Shown here one piece after another: positions 23,021 through 35,700 of a DNA stretch of 64,000 bases. The notes below the pieces were generated by a model. It did no database searches. It had not been told where the DNA came from and saw nothing but the letters and a program-made list of their open reading frames with translations. This DNA comes from Glandiceps talaboti (Eukaryota > Hemichordata > Enteropneusta > Spengelidae): positions 17,533,550-17,597,549 of the forward strand of contig NC_135559.1 in assembly GCF_964340395.1 (NCBI RefSeq), in the 5' to 3' direction. The number at the start of each line of letters is the position of its first letter. Within the stretch, counting starts at the first letter, position 1. Both the position numbers and the translations under genes were made by a program.

Positions 23021-26000
23021 GTTAAAATGTAGAGACTGAGGCATTTGTTTTACATCATAAAATGACTGACATGTGACAAAATAGCAGTTAGGTCAAAGGT
23101 CAAAAATAACATGAAATGAGATTTAAGTTCTGCGACTGAGACAGTTTATTGACTGGGTTAGAAGAACATTTTATATTGTTAAGTTATGACAATTTGACAA
23201 GACATTGTGTGTTTATTTAACACCTCTGAAATTTTGTAATTCAAATGTATGCAAATTATCTAGGTTAGTTGTTATACAATGTATCCAAGTTTTTGTGAAG
23301 TGGAGTCAACAGGCTCCAGACTAAAAGTGGCCCTGAAGAAAGTACCTGGATCACCTGTCCCCCCCCCCCCCCCCCCCCCCCCCCCCGGGACATTTTCAAC
23401 AGTTGCATGAAAGGTCACAGGTCACATACCACTTCAAATAAATTTTACTGTGTGCTAGGACAGTTTGCAGACTGATAGTTCACAAGGTTATGATATAATT
23501 TGACCTGGGCCTGAATAGTGTTTTGCAGTGTGATATCTGAGATAATTAGTATCCATGGTTTTGTCACGTCTCAACAGTGGCGTATCAGACACAGATACAT
23601 CGATAATACTTGAAATAAATTTTACTGTATGCCGGCAGGACAGTTTGCAGACTGTAGAGTTCACAAGGTTATGATATAACTGGATAGTACAGGCCTGACT
23701 AGTGACGTGCCCTGTTGAAAATGTTAGAAACTATTTTTTTTGTGTATATTCACCTGAGTAAGGGATAGGGAAAACTCATATTTGGTATCACAGAATCTCC
23801 AGAAATTGTTGTCAGATTGCTATAGAGGGTGCACTTCACTTGCCATAGTTAAACCTGATGTGGGTTTTTTAACACAACTTTTGTGTGCTTACAATGTAGT
23901 TTTGTGAAAATGTATTCATTGTATTACACAACTTAAGAAGCCATGCATGTTTTTTTCTAAATATATGAATTTACCCTAGATGTGAGTTTAAAATAGTTAT
24001 CACAATAGTTTACTAATACTTAACTCTGAATACAGTACAAATACTGGTTTAATGGTTTTGCTCAAGTTTAATAAAATAATACAAAATTATTTTTTATAAC
24101 TACTTATCAAGTTCAAATACATGTTCATCATTGTTTTCCATGACGTCATTTTTAGCAACTTACAAAGTTCTAATACAAGTATTTTGTTTCACGTAGTGCC
24201 ATGCAACCTGAACCCATGACAAAAATGTGGACTCTTAGTTGATCTTCCTAATCTTTGGGGTGTTAACCTCTTTTTTCTAAACACTGTTGTAAAGGTAGTT
24301 ATTGGAAATGGTAAATTCGTCATGAAAATATACATCAACAAGAACTTTAATCTAGATTGCTCTCTATATCAAACTTAAAGTATTGAGAAAGTGTCAATTA
24401 TTTGTCAGTAAAAACATACATTGACAACAAGTAGTCTAATGTTTTAATGTTACTTTCATGATTCTACACAAAAAATAAACACCTTGAGAAAATGTCAATG
24501 ATTTACTTTGAGAGTTGAATTGCACCATGTTTGTACATGTTTGTAGTTATCTGCCACCTTGTTTCTTAGCAATTGTAAATCAATTCATTTTGGAGTGATT
24601 TAAATAATTTTAGCTGAGAGTATATGTTGTGTAGATGTTTTGTCTAAATATAGTGATACATAGAAAATTGATTTTCAAGTTACATTTTATACCATTTTTG
24701 AAACATTTTCAACAAATTGTTATTTGTATACATTATAACTCTTAAACCATATAAATAGTACATTTCTGACATGTTTTAAACCAAAGTGTTCTTGTATGTA
24801 TTCAGTCAGTTTTCAAGTGATCACTGCATCTCAACATCTCTGAGTCATGCAGTCATGTCAAAATGTAGTGACTGAGGTATTTGTCTATATCATAAAATGA
24901 CTGGCATGTGAAAAATAGCAGTTAGGTCAAAGGTCAAAGATAACATGAAATGAGTTTTAAGTTCTGTGACTCAGACAGTTTATTGACTGGGTTAGAAGAA
25001 CATTTTATATTGTTAAGTTATGACAATTTGACATGACATTCTGTGTTTATTTAACATGTCAGAAGCGTTCTAATTCAAATGTATGCAAATTATCTAGGTT
25101 AGTTGTTGTAACCAAGTTTTTGTCATGTGTCAACAGTGGCATGAAAGGTCACAGGTCAATACCACTTGAAATAAATTTTACTGTGTGCCAGGACAGTTTG
25201 CAGACTGAGAGTTTACAAGGTTATGATATAACTGGATAGTACAGACCTGACTAGTGTGCCCTGTTGAAAATGATAACAAATATTTTTTTTGTATTTTCAC
25301 TTGATGGTAAGGGATAGGGATATCAACATCATATTTGGTATGTCGATCCCCAAAAATTATTGGGTGTCTATATGTGTTGTGTCAGATTGCCATAGAGGGC
25401 ACACTTGACTTAATTGCCAGAGTTAAACCTGATGTTTGCTTTTTTAACACAACTTTTGTGTGCTTACAATGTAGATTTGTGAAATGTATTTGTTATATTA
25501 GACAATTTTAGAAGCCATGTTTTTCTCAATTGATGAATTTACCCTAGATGTGAGTTTAAAATAGTTAGTGTACAAATACTTTACTCTGAATACAGTACAA
25601 ATACTTGTTTTATGGTTTTGCTGAAGTTTGATGAAATAACATTTTATCATTCTTTTCCTTGATGTCAATTTTAGCAACTTACCCAGTGTTATTACAAGTA
25701 TTTTGTAGACTGTTTAACGTAGTGCCATGCAACCTGAACCCATGACAAACATTTCACTCTCATTCTTCCTAATCTCCAGAGTCCTAAACTTCTTTTTGTG
25801 AACACTACTGTAAAGGTAGTTACTGGAAATGGTAAACTTTTCATGAAAATATAGATTAAAAAGTATACATAATTTTAGTTTAATCTAAATTTCTCTCTGT
25901 ATGAAACTTAAAAACCTTAAGAAAGTGTCAATTATTTGTCATGAACAACATACATTGACAAGTAGTCTAATGTAAGTTCCTTGATTTCTACATGAAACTA

Positions 26001-26230
26001 AACACCTAGAGAAAATGTTAATTACTTGACTTTTAAGAGTTGAATTGCACCATTTCTGTAGTTGTTTGTCATGTTGTTTCTTAATAACTAAATCAATTCC
26101 TTTCAGAGTGATTTCATTTTTGCTGACTATATATTACATGTGTAGAGGTTTTACTTGTATTTTAGTTATAGTGATTACATTCAGATACATTTCCACATGG
26201 ACAATTTATTTTAACATTTTATACCAGTAA
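23021..26230 (+). repeat. Degenerate direct duplication of about 1.4-1.8 kb
   Basis: The sequence after the 80-bp array (about 23021-24770) is matched in order by about 24845-26230. Matched landmarks include the TAGCAGTTAGGTCAAAGGTC block (23080/24918), AGACAGTTTATTGACTGGG (23135/24975), TAACACAACTTTTGTGTGC (23870/25445), the GTAGTGCCATGCAACCTGA block (24195/25720) and AAAATGTTAATTA-type text near the ends. The second copy also has one unit of the 80-bp array at its left end (24770-24850), so the ancestral unit contained it. Offsets shrink from about 1.84 to 1.5 kb through deletions. No gene is seen in either copy. Confidence 0.75.
23360..23386. repeat. Poly-C/G tract
   Basis: A run of about 27 C in the first copy of the duplication, absent from the second copy. 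Confidence 0.9.
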
Positions 26231-26815
26231 AGAGACAACAATTGTAATGAAAATGACAATAACTTTATTAATAACTGCAGTACTAATGTCATAATTACAA
26301 ATTTAAATTTCAAATATTTTTTTATTGACAATGTAATTTTCATACTTATATACAAGGCAATAAATATCATTTAAAGTTATATACTTTGAGTTTTGTGTTT
26401 TAATGAAAACTGAAATATTTCTGATTTCTAGACTTGTGATGTTTTCAAATGACGTATACCGTATATCAATTTAAACCTTTCAAAAAAAAACCCCACAGCC
26501 TTGCAAAGGATTATTATTTTTATACTCTTGCATTAAAGTCTTGTATTTTATTGAGACAAAAAATTGTTACTTTTCAGAAAGTCAAATCTGATTATTATTC
26601 ATGAGTTCTTTATCAAATCAAATTAAATTAAATTAAATTAAAGTTAATATTTTGTTTATATACCATACAAATTTATGTCATATTTCTGTACAGAAACCAA
26701 CACCTTACCTCCAAGACTACATCTTGTGATAACAGAGTGAAAGTGAATGTTGAATTATTCACTACTGAGGGTGATGTGTTAGTAACCTCTCTCCACTAGT
26801 TCACTTATCCATTAC
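26231..26815. other. AT-rich spacer downstream of the SENP gene; no gene seen
   Basis: Contains a short (AAATT)n run at 26618-26641. No coding sense on either strand. Confidence 0.5.
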
Positions 26816-27445
26816 ATAGAGATAACATGTTTGTTGGTGATCAGTTCACTTATCAATCACATAGAGATAACATGTTTGTTGGTGATCAGTTCATTTATCC
26901 ATCACATAGAGATAACATGTTTGTTGGTGATCAGTTCACTTATCCATCACATAGAGATAACATGTTTGTTGGTGATCAGTTCACTTATCTATCACATAGA
27001 GATAACATGTTTGTTGGTGATCAGTTCACTTATCCATCACATAGAGATAACATGTTTGTTGGTGATCAGTTTACTTATCCATCACATAGAAATAACATGT
27101 TTGTTGGTGATCAGTTCACTTATCCATCACATAGAAATAACATGTTTGTTGGTGATCAGTTCACTTATCCATCACATAGAGATAACATGTTTGTTGGTGA
27201 TCAGTTCATTTATCCATCACATAGAGATAACATGTTTGTTGGTGATCAGTTCATTTATCCATCACATAGAGATAACATGTTTGTTGGTGATCAGTTCATT
27301 TATCCATCACATAGAGATAACATGTTTGTTGGTGATCAGTTCATTTATCCATCACATAGAGATAACATGTTTGTTGGTGATCAGTTCATTTATCCATCAC
27401 ATAGAGATAACATGTTTGTTGGTGATCAGTTCATTTATCCATGTT
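26816..27445 (+). repeat. 45-bp minisatellite, 14 copies, beside the last SENP exon
   Basis: The unit is GATAACATGTTTGTTGGTGA, TCAGTTCAYTTATCC, then ATCACATAGA, 45 bases. Copies are near-identical. Because 45 is a multiple of three, long open frames cross the array, but the translation is just the repeat and is unlikely to be a protein. The array ends about 80 bases from the stop codon of the SENP gene (27523). Confidence 0.95.
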
Positions 27446-27522
27446 TGTTGGTCATTAGTTCACTTATAATATCAATCACATGCTAGATGCTTACTTGTTG
27501 CAGAACTACAGTGTTGCCATCC

Positions 27523-29509
27523 CTACAAAAGTTGTTTGTTGGTGAGTTCCTGTCTCATCTGCTGACGAAGTCTTGGTATATCAGCCTGAGAGAACTTCAT
27601 GGATACACTCTGGCAAAGATATCTTGCATACTGAAAAAAAGAAAGAAACATGAACAAAGGTGTTAACTATCATGAACACTAGTCTCTGTATAAATCTTTA
27701 TATTTCAAATTATGACATTAATTTACATAATTATGGACTGCATTCATTATCTTACTACAGTACACCTCAAGAATTGCTGTCCAGCCAGACACAGTGTTGG
27801 GTTGCCCCTGTGCTAACACTAGAGGGGGATATTCTGATTTTAACACCAGGCTAGCACTAACATATCACCAGAATGTATTTTGCAACTGGGAGGGTTGATG
27901 ATTGAGTCCTATGTTAACACTAGGCTAGCTCTGTCATGCTAACACCAGACTGGCAGTAACACCTCCCCAGCATGTGTTAGCAACTGATAGGGTTAATATC
28001 TGCACCAGCACTATGATAACACATTCTAGCTATAGTGCTAACACCAGAATGGAACTAACATGTAAGACCACCAATGTGTTGACAACTAGAAGGGTTAATA
28101 CCTGTACCAGCTGGCACTGTATTAACACCAAGCTGGCTCATTGCTAACACCACACTGGAGCTAACAGATCACCAGCATGTGTTAGCTACTGGAAGGGCTG
28201 ACATCTGCATGAGCCCTTATGTTAACACCTGTCTAGCTATGTGCTAACACAATACCAGCATACATAATAAAAACCTCATCAACATGTCGAGCTGTCTATC
28301 TGACTGATGTTAACATCAGACAAGCTTAGCTTGGAGTGAACACAAGGCTAGCTGGCTCTTACACCTCATCAACATGTATTAATTAGAAACTTCACCAGCC
28401 CACAGTTAACGCCAGACAAATGTTAGTGTTAAAAACAAACTAATAAAGGACTAGTAAATTGGGAATGTATTCTTGAAAATAATGAAAGCTCACTCGACAC
28501 TGAAAGCATGGTATCTGAAGAAGAAGTGTACCAGTCTAGCTCTACCATATCACAACTATATTCTTCATTCACAGACTGTCATCTCTACATATCACAACTA
28601 TATTCTTAATTCACAGACTGTCATCTCTACCATATCACAACTATATTCTTCATTCACAGACTGTCATCTTCACAATACATGTAGGGTATGTTTACTGTTC
28701 TCCTGAAGACAGTAAGTCTTTGACAGATTTGGAGTTTGTTATGTAGTCTATGTACAGTTTGAATTTCATTTCATTTCCCAATTTATCTAAATACAATACT
28801 TTACCTGACAGACAAATACACCACAGTCAACAGTATATTCTTCATTCAAAGATTGTCCACCCTCCAACCATGTGTTATGATGAAATGCTGTATTCTTACC
28901 TGACAGACAAATACACCACAGTCACAGGTGTTATCTTGTAATGGAATATTCCTCATATGACAAACTCTCCATCCTCCAACCATGTGATATTGACTTTGAT
29001 GAAATGCTGTATTCTTACCTGACAGACAAATACACCACAGTCACAGGTGTTATCTTGTAATGGAATATTCCTCATATGACAAACTCTCCATCCTCCAACC
29101 ATGTGATATTGACTTTGATGAAATGCTGTATTCTTACCTGACAGACAAATACACCACAGTCACAGGTGTTATCTTGTAATGGAATATTCCTCATATGACA
29201 AACTCTCCATCCTCCAACCATGTGATATTGACTTTGATGAAATGCTGTATTCCTCAAGTAATAAACCAGTTTCTGTAGAATACAATGGTAACCAATCGAT
29301 CAGTTAGTCAGTACATAACCTATACTCACCACTCATAGTCACATCAATCAATTAATCAATCAATCAGTTAGTCAGACATAACCTATACCAACCACTCATA
29401 GTCACATCAATCAATTAATCAATAAATCAGTCAATCAATCAAACAATCAATCAATAAATCAGTCAGTCAGTCAGTCAGTACATAACCTATACTCACCACT
29501 CATAGTCAC

Positions 29510-29553
<44 letters not shown>

Positions 29554-29690
29554 GTCAGTCAGTCAGTCAGTACATAACCTATACTCACCACTCATAGTCA
29601 CATCAATCAATTAATCAATAAATCAGTTAGTCAGTACATAACCTATACCAACCACTCATAGTCACATCAATCAATTAATCAATAAATCAG

Positions 29691-29745
<55 letters not shown>

Positions 29746-32700
29746 GTCAGTCAGTACATAACCTATACTCACCACTCATAGTCACATCAATCAATTAATC
29801 AATAAATCAGTCAATCAATCAATCAATCAATCAATTAATGAAGTCATTTATAAAACCCATGTATCCATTACTTGGTAAAGTTCAGAGGTGTTGGACAGTT
29901 ACATGTTGAAAGCACTACTGTGTGTATAGTACTTGTGTGGTTCACACTACTGTTACAGTAGTATTTGGTCAGTGTGTATCATATTATGATAGTAAAGTAA
30001 TGACTTGTGTGGCACTCATACACTATATACCATGTGGTAGTGTGTACACTACTGTAGTATTTGGTCAGTGTGTATCATATTATGATAGTAAAGACTTGTG
30101 TTGCACTCAAACCTTATACACCATGTGGTACTGTGTACACTACCGTAGTATTTGGTCAGTGTGTATCATATTATGATAGTAAAGTAAAGACTTGTGTGGC
30201 ACTCATACCCTATATGTCATGTGGTACTGTGTACACTACCGTAGTATTTGGTCAGTGTGTATCATATTATGATAGTAAAGTAATGACTTGTATGGCACTC
30301 ATACCCTATATGCCATGTGGTACTGTGTACACTACCGTAGTATTTGGTCAGTGTGTATCATATTATGATAGTAAAGTAAAGACTTGTGTGGCACTCATAC
30401 CCTATATGTCATGTGGTACTGTGTACACTACCGTAGTATTTGGTCAGTGTGTATCATATTATGATAGTAAAGTAATGACTTGTATGGCACTCATACCCTA
30501 TATGCCATGTGGTACTGTGTACACTACTGTAGTATTTGGTCAGTGTGTATCATATTATGATAGTAAAGTAATGACTTGTGTGGCACTCATACCCTATATA
30601 CCATGTGGTACTGTGTACACTACTGTAGTATTTGGTCAGTGTGTATCATATTATGATAGTAAAGTAATGACTTGTGTGGCACTCATACCCTATATACCAT
30701 GTGGTAGTGTGTACACTACTGTAGTATTTGGTCAGTGTGTATCATATTATGATAGTAAAGTAATGACTTGTGTGGCAGTCATATCCTATATGTAATGTGA
30801 TAGTGTGTACACTACCGTAGTATTTGGTCAGTGTGTATCATATTATGATAGTATAGACTTGTGTGGCACTCATACCCTATATACCATATGGCAGTGTGTA
30901 TACTACTGTAGTATTACCTGTAAGCAGGATTTGTTATACCCTGACATAGAGTCCAGATACATCAATGATTTATCCTTCACATGACATGATACCAGTGTCC
31001 AGTGATTTCCAAGATGAATAGGAAACAACAGAAGTCTCTTCTTGAAAGTATCAACCTGAAAATAATGAGAAAACATCAGTGTCTATCACTACAGTACTGT
31101 AATTCACAATTAACATCAGTATGTGTCTATCATCAGTACAGTACTGAAATTCACACTTAACTTTAATTACAGGCCAGTCACAACATCTCAGGAACAGGGG
31201 TATGTGTGATGGTACATGTATGTATATAGGTCTACCACACTACCTCTGTGACAGGGCTGTGTTTGCAAAGCAGACCTGGTACAGGCCAGTCACAACAGTA
31301 TTGGTACAGACCAGTTATAACAGTCCTGGTAATTAAGGCTATAGTCACAACGAGATGAATGTCAAGTAATCGATCAAGACATCATTGTAATTCATACATA
31401 CTTTACATACCTGTTTTGTCCACTTGTTGACAGCATGGTAACCTTTCTTGTGTAGATGTGTATAGAAGTATGTAGAATAGATGAAGACATCATTGTAATT
31501 CATACATACTTTACATACCTGTTTTGTCCATTTGTTGACAGCATGGTAACCTTTCTTGTGTAGATGTGTATAGAAGTATGTAGAATAGATGAAGACATCA
31601 TTGTAATTCATACATACTTTACATACCTGTTTTGTCCATTTGTTGACAGCATGGTAACCTTTCTTGTGTAGATGTGTATAGAAGTATGTAGAATAGATGA
31701 AGACATCATTGTAATTCATACATACTTTACATACCTGTTTTGTCCACTTGTTGACAGCATGGTAACCTTTCTTGTGTAGATGTGTATAGAAGTATGTAGA
31801 ATAGATGAAGACATCACTGTAATTCATACATACTTTACATACCTGTTTTGTCCATTTGTTGACAGCATGGTAACCTTTCTTGTGTAGATGTGTATAGAAG
31901 TATGTAGAATAGATGAAGACATCATTGTAATTCTTCATTAACAATTCATGATACCCATTAATCACCTGTACAGGTAGATTGTGAAAAATAAGATGTCTAA
32001 GTTATTTGTTAGTCTGCAAGACCTGATATATTTTGGAGATGGAAAAACAATTAGCATGTCATTGTGTGTACATGTGTATACATGTATTGTAAAGCAAATT
32101 TATATTTCCCTTGATCTGTGCAAGTGAAGCTCTAAGTGGAGAAGTGAGATGTATTCATATAATAGGGTGACCATTTTTTTTTTCTGTTTCTCATTACCTG
32201 ACCGACCCTTTAATTTTCAGCTCTGACATCAAAATAAGAAAATATTTTTATTTGTGCCCACCCTTAATATTTTGTGGAACAGTGCCCTCTCTGGCAATAA
32301 GCAAGTGTCTGGACTGTCGACGTCATCTACAGTCATGGCGATGATGATGACACTTGTTCACAAACAGAGCATTTCTTTTATGACGGACGTTATTCAGGGG
32401 GGGGGGGCAATTGTGGAGAGAAGCTAGGAAAGGACTTGTTACCAGGAATCCAATAAAAAGAAGATAGAGAGGAGGAAAAGGAGAGGCAGAGAAACATGAA
32501 GAATATGATTTTTTTTTTAAATAAACCGACCAAGTTGCCATGAAAAAGTAATGAGAAACATAAAAATAGGGTCACCCAGGCATAAAGAATGTGAACAGGA
32601 AAAATAGAAATGTACAGATACTGATCCATATTTACAATGTCTAGGTTTGTATGTTAGATCATTGCTCAATACATCAATATCATTATCAGGGATAGTCACA

Positions 32701-35700
32701 AAATAACATTACATTTTTCAAAATACAGCTATCTGTCAATGAAAAATAACAGATTCAACAAACAATTTGTATCATTTTCACAATATTGCTACATGTGTTT
32801 TGCATTTTATAGTCAGTTGTTTGTCTTTGTGTTTGTTTTTCTAGTATCTGAAATGATATTTGTAATGTTCGTATGGGTAGTGGCCAATCTGATTAAAATC
32901 TGATGTAGTGTACTTGGTAAGATTTCTCTTTAGCTCTTAGTTTACTGTCATTTGTTCTTGTGTGAGCAACCATGAACTACATCTGACACAATACCATAAG
33001 TTTTCTCCAACCCAATCTTGTACTTATGAGTAGCCAACCACAATCCATCTTACAATATAACACTCAACATTTGAAATTGAAAGAAAGAGAACCTTGAAAT
33101 AATAATGAACATACCATGCTTTGGAGTACTGTACCCGTATGTTTCAGCACATTATGCATTCTCATTCATTGAGTCAATTCACTCAGTACTATTGCGTGGC
33201 TTGAGAAAACCTATGGTATTATGTCAGATGTAGGCAACGATCACTCACAAAAAGAACATACGACAGTAAACATGAGAGCTAAAAGGAGATCGCACAGAGT
33301 ACACTACGTTTGTACACTGGTTTTTAATCAGATTGGGGCAGTGGTATAAAGTTCTAAGCTAGCATGTCACTACCATAAGAAATCAAACAGGAAAGAAGAA
33401 TGGGGAATTTTTTGCAGACTACTTTTTGAAAATCTCTAAACATGCATAAATACTATAATTTGTACTCACATTATCATTCAACCAGTTATCTCCCTCTAAT
33501 GTCTTCATATCATCAGCTGATAGTTCATAACAACCAATGTGTACACTTATTCTTTTCTTCTGAGTATTTGGATCTGACATCCAGGAACTCGGTCTCAGTT
33601 TCAGATGATTGAAGACAGATTGGATAAAAGTATACCTGTGATAAAAAAAAATATTGAAACTTTGCTTAGTAAAGTTGGTACCTTTAAAATGATGGTGTGG
33701 TTTGTTTCAAAAGTTGTGAAGCGCCTAACACCTTTTTTTCCCATAATGCCTTGCCCCATACAGTGTAAAAAAAAATCTCTTTGAAGTTAGATTTGTCCAA
33801 ATTAAGAGAAGTTGTGTGATGCAGGGTTGGTACAACTAGAAAATACTTTTTTGGGGTCACCAAGGGTAGAGATATGCAGCTAAGATAAATTCAGTCTCAC
33901 CTTTGCTCTCTTCAGTGTGGGTAACTACATGGATATGAACTTGAAACTTATCAATATATGACCTACTAACCTTCTTGATAAGTCTTTTTTGAATATTTTC
34001 TGAAGTTCTTCAAATACCATTCTTATACTCAATCCATTCTGTTTGTGAAATCGCTTTCGAAAGATGCCTGATGTTGAAAAAGAAAAGAAGATGAACCCAC
34101 TGGAATTGTAGATTTAGTTACTACATTTTGTATTTGTAAGATTACTACATGTATGGCTCTCCAGTTTTCCAAGACTGCTTGCATTGATTACTTTCTAAAG
34201 GTCGCGATACATTAATCATGGAATACCGGTTTGCACGTTTCTGGCAGCTACAGTACAATCACGCTATAACAGCATTGGGCTAAAACTCGTCACATGGTCT
34301 TAACACAGGACAGACACGGGGCCACCTCACCACTGTGCATGTTATGTAGTGAAAGGGTTAATAACTGCACCAGTACTCCAGACTACTAACCCAGTGTTAA
34401 CATCACACTGACACAGTGCTCAGTGCAAGCAAATTGGAAATGAGTTCTTGAGCTGTACATTATTCTAAAAAATGCTGACATGGGGTGAAAGTTAGTGTAA
34501 TTTTTTTCAGTTGGGAAATACTTTACCAACCTTTCATATTTGAGATAATCTTCTCTTTAGATATTTTCTTCTCTCCTATAACCTCCACAATCATCACATC
34601 ATCATCATTGGAGCTGCCCTTTTCATCAACTTGTCTCTCCATCTTGCATACATTACTTTGACATTTTCCAGTACCAGATTTCTTAACTGCTCTCACCAAA
34701 CCACTACCATGACAACCAGCTCCACTCCCAACAACATCATGTCTGTCTGTTGTAGAGATATCATCACCCCTCATCCCTATGACATGTCTGTTACCTGATA
34801 TTTTTACATCGTCACTTGTTCCTCTTTCTATGCCATGGCCATGATCAACTCTGTTTCCAATGTCATGTCTGTTACCTGATATTTTTACATCTTCACTTAA
34901 ATGACTGCACCCTTCTCCCACTATGGTTTGTTTTTCTAAAATACTGCCATTATCTACTGTGTTCCCAATGTCATGTCTTGTACTTGATATTTTGACATTC
35001 TTGTTATCTACAAAACGTAGTCCTTCTGTAACCACAGTTTGTCTATCTTCTTGTTTGTAGTTCCTATTTTTGGTTCTTCTTTTTGTCTTTATCTTTCTTT
35101 TTGGCCCTTCTTCATGACTGTTGAGGTCAACCATCTGACCTTTGTCATTAAATTTCTTGTCTATTTTATGTTTGGTTTCTGTTTCTTGGTAGTTGACATT
35201 TTGAGTTACAAATTTCTTTCCTGTCACACTTTGTGTAAACACAGATTTACTCCGAATCTCATCATCAACATTTTTTATGCTTTCCTTTGCTTTACTTTTC
35301 TGCTTCTGACCAGCATTTCTGTCAACTACTGAATTTCTTCCTGTCTGTAAATCACAACTGTTTTCCACACTACACCCTGAGTTTTCTAAGGTAACTTCTG
35401 ATGACGTGCAACTGCCCTCTAGTGGCAGCAGACATGCAGCAAATATTCTAGGTTTCATAGTCTTTTGGGCTTTGTCGGAAACTTGTAAATCTGTCTCTTT
35501 CTTTTCAACTTCCTGTTTATTTTCGTGATTTCTGTTGCCTTTCTTGACTGATGTACCATCATTTTTTAAGCAAGTATTATCTCTAAGTTTAAGTGTTAGT
35601 CTTAGCCTTGGCTTCTTCTTTCGTCTGCTATCAATACATGGATTTTCTCTCTTTAAAGAATTAGTCCTACAAATCAAATACTTATAATCAACATTTGTAC

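Noticed and set aside
26827-27486. 219-codon open frame through the 45-bp array
   Set aside because: The period is a multiple of three, so all frames without a stop in the unit stay open. It is repeat translation only, and two overlapping frames are open at once.
30061-30795. 244-codon open frame through the 96-bp array
   Set aside because: Same reason: period divisible by three, no domain sense, and it lies inside an intron of the SENP gene on the other strand.
26816-31965. CRISPR array
   Set aside because: The evenly repeated units are direct minisatellites without unique spacers, in an animal genome; no cas genes.
35039-35332. 97-codon plus-strand frame
   Set aside because: It is the opposite strand of the large SENP exon and has no similarity of its own.
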